A stretch of 9,172 nucleotides of DNA from JBLHUT01 sp047629975 (GTDB lineage Bacteria; Pseudomonadota; Alphaproteobacteria; Rhodobacterales; Rhodobacteraceae): contig JBLHUT010000145.1 in NCBI GenBank assembly GCA_047629975.1, positions 1 through 9,172 on the forward strand, in the 5' to 3' direction. The notes beneath the pieces are model-generated. The model was not told where the DNA came from, did not search any database, and saw only the letters and a program-made list of their open reading frames with translations. Shown here piece after piece: positions 5,860 to 9,172 of the stretch (positions are counted from its first letter, which is position 1; each line of letters opens with the position of its first letter). Position numbers and translations under genes: made by a program.

Positions 5860-8271
5860 TTAGTGGGCCGTCGGCACAGACCCGCCGCCCGAACGCGCCA
5901 GCAGCCGCGCCGCTGCTGCCGCTTCTTCGGCCGCAGCATCCCATTCCACCGGCTCGGGCATCCGTACCAGAGCATGGCGCAGCACGTCGGACACATGGCT
6001 CACAGGGATGATCTTTAGCCCTGCTTTCACGTTATCCGGTATCTCCGGAAGATCTTTGGCATTGTCCGCAGGGATAAGGACCGTTTTGATCCCGCCCCGT
6101 AACGCCGCCAACAGCTTTTCCTTCAATCCGCCAATCGCCAGCGCATTGCCGCGCAATGTCACCTCGCCTGTCATGGCAATATCCTTGCGAACAGGAATGC
6201 CCGTCAACACCGACACAATCGACGTCACCATCGCCAGACCAGCCGAGGGGCCGTCTTTTGGGGTGGCGCCTTCGGGGACGTGTACGTGAATGTCGATCGT
6301 CTCGAAGACCGGTGGTTTCACACCGATTTCCGGGCTGATCGAGCGCACATAAGACGACGCGGCATCAATGCTCTCTTTCATCACGTCGCCCAGCTTGCCC
6401 GTGGTTTTCATGCGTCCCTTACCGGGCAAACGCAGAGCTTCGATCGACAGCAACTCGCCGCCCACCGAGGTATAGGCAAGCCCCGTCACGACACCGACCT
6501 GATCGTCCTCTTCGGCAAGTCCGTAGCGATACTTCTTGACGCCAAGGTACTCGGCAAGGTTTTCAGGCGTGATCGTCACGCTTGTTTTTGCCTTGCGCAC
6601 GATCTGCGTCACGGCCTTACGCGCCAGTTTGGCAATCTCGCGTTCAAGGTTCCGCACGCCGGCTTCACGGGTGTATGTCCGGATCATCTCCAGCAGGGCG
6701 TCATCGCCCAGTGCGAATTCCCCCTTCTTCAAGCCATGGTTCTTGACCTGTTTCTGAAGCAGATGCTGCTTTGCGATCTCGGATTTCTCGTCCTCGGTGT
6801 ACCCCGCAAGGGTGATGATCTCCATCCGGTCCAGAAGCGGGCCGGGCATGTTATAGCTGTTGGCCGTCGTCAGGAACATCACGTTCGACAGGTCATACTC
6901 GACCTCGAGGTAGTGATCGACAAACGTGCTGTTCTGTTCGGGATCAAGCACCTCGAGCATGGCCGATGCAGGATCGCCCCGGAAGTCCTGACCCATCTTG
7001 TCGATCTCGTCCAACAGGATCAGAGGATTGGTGGTTTTCGCCTTTTTCAGCGCCTGGATGATCTTTCCGGGCATCGAGCCGATATAGGTCCGCCGATGAC
7101 CGCGGATTTCGGATTCGTCGCGCACCCCGCCAAGCGATATCCGGATGAATTCGCGCCCCGTCGCCCTGGCAACAGACTTGCCAAGCGAGGTTTTGCCCAC
7201 ACCCGGAGGACCAACAAGGCACAAGATCGGGCCTTTCAGTTTTTTGGACCGCTGCTGGACCGCAAGGAATTCGACAATCCGCTCTTTGACCTTCTCGAGG
7301 CCGTAGTGATCGTTGTCGAGCACCTTTTCAGCGCGCGAAAGATCCTTTTTCACACGCGATTTTGTGCCCCACGGGATCGAGAGCATCCAGTCGAGATAAT
7401 TGCGCACCACAGTCGCCTCGGCGCTCATGGGGGACATATTCTTGAGCTTTTTGACCTCGGCATCGGCCTTTTCACGGGCTTCCTTGGACAGGTCGGTCTC
7501 TGCGATCCGCGCTTCCAGCTCGGCCACTTCGTTCTGGCCATCCTCGCCGTCGCCCAACTCTTTCTGAATGGCCTTCATCTGCTCGTTCAGGTAATATTCG
7601 CGCTGGGTACGCTCCATCTGGGTCTTGACGCGTGTCTTGATTTTCTTCTCGACTTGCAGAACGCTCATTTCGCCCTGCATCAGGCCATAAACCTTTTCCA
7701 GACGCTCGGCGACGTTCAGGGTCTCGAGAAGTTCCTGTTTCTGGTCGACTTCCACACCCAGATGCCCCGACACAAGGTCGGCCAACTTGGCACTCTCACG
7801 CGCCTCGGACACCGCCGAAAGAGCCTCTTCGGGGACGTTCTTTTTCACTTTTGCGTAACGCTGGAATTCTTCGCCGACGGTCCGCACAAGCGCCTCGAGC
7901 GTCTCGGCGTCGCCGTCCACTTCGGTCAGATACTCGGCAGAAGCCTCGAAGAACTGGTCGTTCTCGATGTAGTCGAGAATCCGCACACGGCGGCGCCCTT
8001 CCACTAGAACCTTTACCGTTCCGTCAGGCAGTTTCAGCAGTTGCAAAACATTGGCAAGCACACCGGTGCGGTAGATGCCTTCGTGTTTTGGATCATCGTC
8101 GGAAGGGTCGATCTGGCTGGACAACAAAATTTGCTTGTCGTCAGCCATAACCTCTTCCAATGCACGCACAGATTTTTCACGGCCAACAAAAAGCGGCACA
8201 ATCATATGCGGAAAAACCACGATATCGCGCAATGGCAATACGGGGTAAGATGCATTAAGTTCTTCATTCAT
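5860..8271 (-). CDS. lon: ATP-dependent Lon protease (LonA type)
   Basis: A cytoplasmic AAA+ serine protease, 803 residues from the ATG at 8271, the usual length for the family. It degrades misfolded and regulatory proteins. Domains in order: the N-terminal substrate-binding LAN domain (about 8-200), a coiled-coil region (about 200-290) with the typical REYYLNEQMKAIQKELG segment, the AAA+ module with Walker A GPPGVGKT (354-361) and Walker B LILLDEID (417-424), and the C-terminal peptidase. The catalytic Ser676 lies in PKDGPSAG and the partner Lys719 in GLKEK, 43 residues apart as in E. coli Lon. The tail is alanine-rich and probably disordered. A TTG 45 nt upstream would extend the protein by 15 residues, but AAGGGA stands 8 nt before the ATG and conservation begins after it. 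The gene stands alone, with its own terminator and a likely heat-shock promoter. It is intact, with no odd features. Confidence 0.98.
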   Translation of the reverse strand: MNEELNASYPVLPLRDIVVFPHMIVPLFVGREKSVRALEEVMADDKQILLSSQIDPSDDDPKHEGIYRTGVLANVLQLLKLPDGTVKVLVEGRRRVRILDYIENDQFFEASAEYLTEVDGDAETLEALVRTVGEEFQRYAKVKKNVPEEALSAVSEARESAKLADLVSGHLGVEVDQKQELLETLNVAERLEKVYGLMQGEMSVLQVEKKIKTRVKTQMERTQREYYLNEQMKAIQKELGDGEDGQNEVAELEARIAETDLSKEAREKADAEVKKLKNMSPMSAEATVVRNYLDWMLSIPWGTKSRVKKDLSRAEKVLDNDHYGLEKVKERIVEFLAVQQRSKKLKGPILCLVGPPGVGKTSLGKSVARATGREFIRISLGGVRDESEIRGHRRTYIGSMPGKIIQALKKAKTTNPLILLDEIDKMGQDFRGDPASAMLEVLDPEQNSTFVDHYLEVEYDLSNVMFLTTANSYNMPGPLLDRMEIITLAGYTEDEKSEIAKQHLLQKQVKNHGLKKGEFALGDDALLEMIRTYTREAGVRNLEREIAKLARKAVTQIVRKAKTSVTITPENLAEYLGVKKYRYGLAEEDDQVGVVTGLAYTSVGGELLSIEALRLPGKGRMKTTGKLGDVMKESIDAASSYVRSISPEIGVKPPVFETIDIHVHVPEGATPKDGPSAGLAMVTSIVSVLTGIPVRKDIAMTGEVTLRGNALAIGGLKEKLLAALRGGIKTVLIPADNAKDLPEIPDNVKAGLKIIPVSHVSDVLRHALVRMPEPVEWDAAAEEAAAAARLLARSGGGSVPTAH

Positions 8272-8279
8272 AAAGAATT

Positions 8280-8285
8280 TCCCTT
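8280..8285 (-). promoter_or_regulatory. Ribosome binding site of lon
   Basis: The minus strand reads AAGGGA, 8 nt before the ATG at 8269-8271. It chooses this ATG over the in-frame TTG at 8314-8316. Confidence 0.7.
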
Positions 8286-8352
8286 GGTATTGAGCGAAAA
8301 GACCACTGCCCTGCAATGCAGCGGCTTCGAGTCTCTTCCGTCTTGGACTTCA

Positions 8353-8380
8353 ACATGGGGTTCATCCCCGTTGGTTTCAA
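8353..8380 (-). promoter_or_regulatory. Probable sigma-32 (RpoH) heat-shock promoter of lon
   Basis: On the minus strand TTGAAA (8375-8380) is followed after 14 nt by CCCCATGT (8353-8360). This matches the sigma-32 consensus CTTGAAA, N13-15, CCCCATNT almost completely; only the base before TTGAAA differs. Transcription would start near 8346 and give a leader of about 75 nt. lon is a known heat-shock gene in many bacteria, which agrees. The promoter may be accompanied by others that I did not find. Confidence 0.6.
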
Positions 8381-8495
8381 CCGTCTTCGCCGCATCCTGC
8401 ACCTTTGCCGGACCGGCTTCAAGCAACACCCACCCCGCGATTTACAAAAATGTTTCCAACTTGAGGCTAAATCCCCCCACGCAGCACAAGTCGGG

Positions 8496-8528
8496 ACAAA
8501 AGGCATCAGCCGTCGTGTCGAGCCTTGT
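8496..8528 (-). terminator. Weak possible terminator after tgt
   Basis: On the minus strand ACAAGGC (8522-8528) can pair with GCCTT plus GT (8496-8504), leaving two bulged T residues. A short T-run falls inside the second arm. It lies about 20 nt after the tgt stop. The stem is short and imperfect. Confidence 0.25.
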
Positions 8529-8546
8529 GGCGGTCACATCGCGCCA

Positions 8547-9172
8547 TCACAGTTGCTCGATATCGCCCCGAGCGCGGTTTTCATGGAAATCAGCCTCCCA
8601 GCCGGCAAACGTCCCCGTGCTGATGGCGTCGCGCATCCCTTGCATGATTTCCTGATAATAATGCAGGTTATGCCAAGTGAGCAGCATCGACGAGATGATT
8701 TCCTGTGCGCGGAAAACATGATGCAGGTAAGCGCGCGAATAATTCGTGCAAGCCGGACAAGTGCACTCTTCGTCCAGAGGGCGGGGGTCATCCTGATGGC
8801 GGGCGTTCTTGATATTGAGCACACCGCGCCGCGTGAACACCTGCCCCGTGCGCCCCGAGCGCGACGGCAGCACACAATCCATCATGTCGATGCCGCGCTT
8901 GACCGCGCCCACGATGTCGTCGGGCTTACCCACCCCCATCAGATAGCGCGGCCTGTCGTCTGGCAGCATGTCAGGCGCGTAATCAAGCACATCGAACATG
9001 GCCTGCTGGCCCTCGCCCACCGCAAGCCCGCCAACCGCATATCCGTCAAAACCGATCTCGCGCAGTTTTTCGGCGCTCTCTTCGCGTTGATCGCGAAACA
9101 CGCTGCCTTGCTGGATCCCGAACAGCGCATGTCCGGGCCGGTCACCAAACGCCTCGCGCGAGCGCGAGGCCC
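8547..9172 (-). CDS. tgt: Queuine tRNA-ribosyltransferase, C-terminal part (5' end outside window)
   Basis: The last 207-208 codons of bacterial Tgt, which exchanges guanine at position 34 of the GUN-anticodon tRNAs (Asp, Asn, His, Tyr) for preQ1 on the way to queuosine. The frame is open to the right edge, so the gene starts beyond the window. Visible landmarks in order: ALFGIQQGSV, GGLAVGE, the active-site segment GIDMMDCVLPSRSGR with the nucleophilic Asp, and the zinc site CTCPAC with its His 26 residues after the last Cys. The zinc-ligand spacing (2, 3, 26) agrees with the Zymomonas enzyme as I remember it. It ends in TGA at 8547-8549. lon follows on the same strand after 275 bp, which holds lon's own promoter, so the two are probably separate transcripts. 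Tgt is often near queA, which would lie outside this window if present. Confidence 0.97.
   Translation of the reverse strand, partial: ASRSREAFGDRPGHALFGIQQGSVFRDQREESAEKLREIGFDGYAVGGLAVGEGQQAMFDVLDYAPDMLPDDRPRYLMGVGKPDDIVGAVKRGIDMMDCVLPSRSGRTGQVFTRRGVLNIKNARHQDDPRPLDEECTCPACTNYSRAYLHHVFRAQEIISSMLLTWHNLHYYQEIMQGMRDAISTGTFAGWEADFHENRARGDIEQL

Noticed and set aside
6280..8007. 575-codon open frame on the plus strand, antisense to lon
   Set aside because: It is a mirror of the lon coding frame in GC-rich DNA. The product has no recognisable domain, and Lon is certain on the other strand.
8411..8423. CTTGAA further upstream of lon as an alternative heat-shock -35
   Set aside because: No acceptable -10 follows at the right distance, while the site at 8353-8380 matches both elements.
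9151..9170. 9-bp perfect inverted repeat with a 2-nt loop at the right edge
   Set aside because: It falls within conserved Tgt codons for an Arg/Ser/Arg/Glu run, so coding constraint and GC bias explain it.

Overview
The window looks like a chromosomal segment of a GC-rich alphaproteobacterium, most likely a member of the Rhodobacterales (Roseobacter group). The protein sequences of Lon and of the queuine tRNA-ribosyltransferase, the CCA-encoding valine tRNA genes and the codon bias all fit that assignment, but it is a judgement from pattern recognition, not a search result. Most of the window is ordinary housekeeping DNA. The most interesting part is the divergent metal/redox locus at about 1.1-4.6 kb.

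Layout, left to right. (1) 2-955, plus strand: the C-terminal part of a fold-type I, PLP-dependent Orn/Lys/Arg decarboxylase, cut by the window edge. (2) 956-1101: a short convergent gap with two strong hairpins, one of which contains the stop codon of the next gene. (3) 1102-2970, minus strand: a heavy-metal P1B-type ATPase with TPCP and QEVID transmembrane motifs, as in the Ni/Fe-linked P1B-5 group. (4) 2971-3177: a divergent promoter region with a perfect 12-bp palindrome. (5) 3178-4482, plus strand: a ferric-reductase-like membrane flavo-haem oxidoreductase. A 35-codon single-helix membrane ORF (4475-4582) overlaps its stop codon and is probably translationally coupled. (6) 4709-5581, minus strand: tRNA-Val(CAC), a histidine-phosphatase gene with a probable TTG start, and tRNA-Val(UAC). 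Each tRNA gene has its own similar promoter. (7) 5582-5859: spacer containing the tRNA promoter and the lon terminator. (8) 5860-8271, minus strand: lon, the ATP-dependent protease, with a good intrinsic terminator and a close match to a sigma-32 heat-shock promoter. (9) 8547-9172, minus strand: the C-terminal part of tgt, cut by the window edge.

How it fits together. The ATPase and the oxidoreductase are divergent and share about 207 bp of control DNA. I infer an iron (or nickel) homeostasis locus, in which the reductase moves electrons across the membrane and the ATPase exports the divalent metal. The tRNA-phosphatase-tRNA block is compact enough that the phosphatase mRNA is probably made from the upstream tRNA promoter. 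No mobile elements, CRISPR arrays or phage genes were seen. No gene-free stretch exceeds 300 bases; the two longest (5582-5859 and 8272-8546) hold promoters and terminators.
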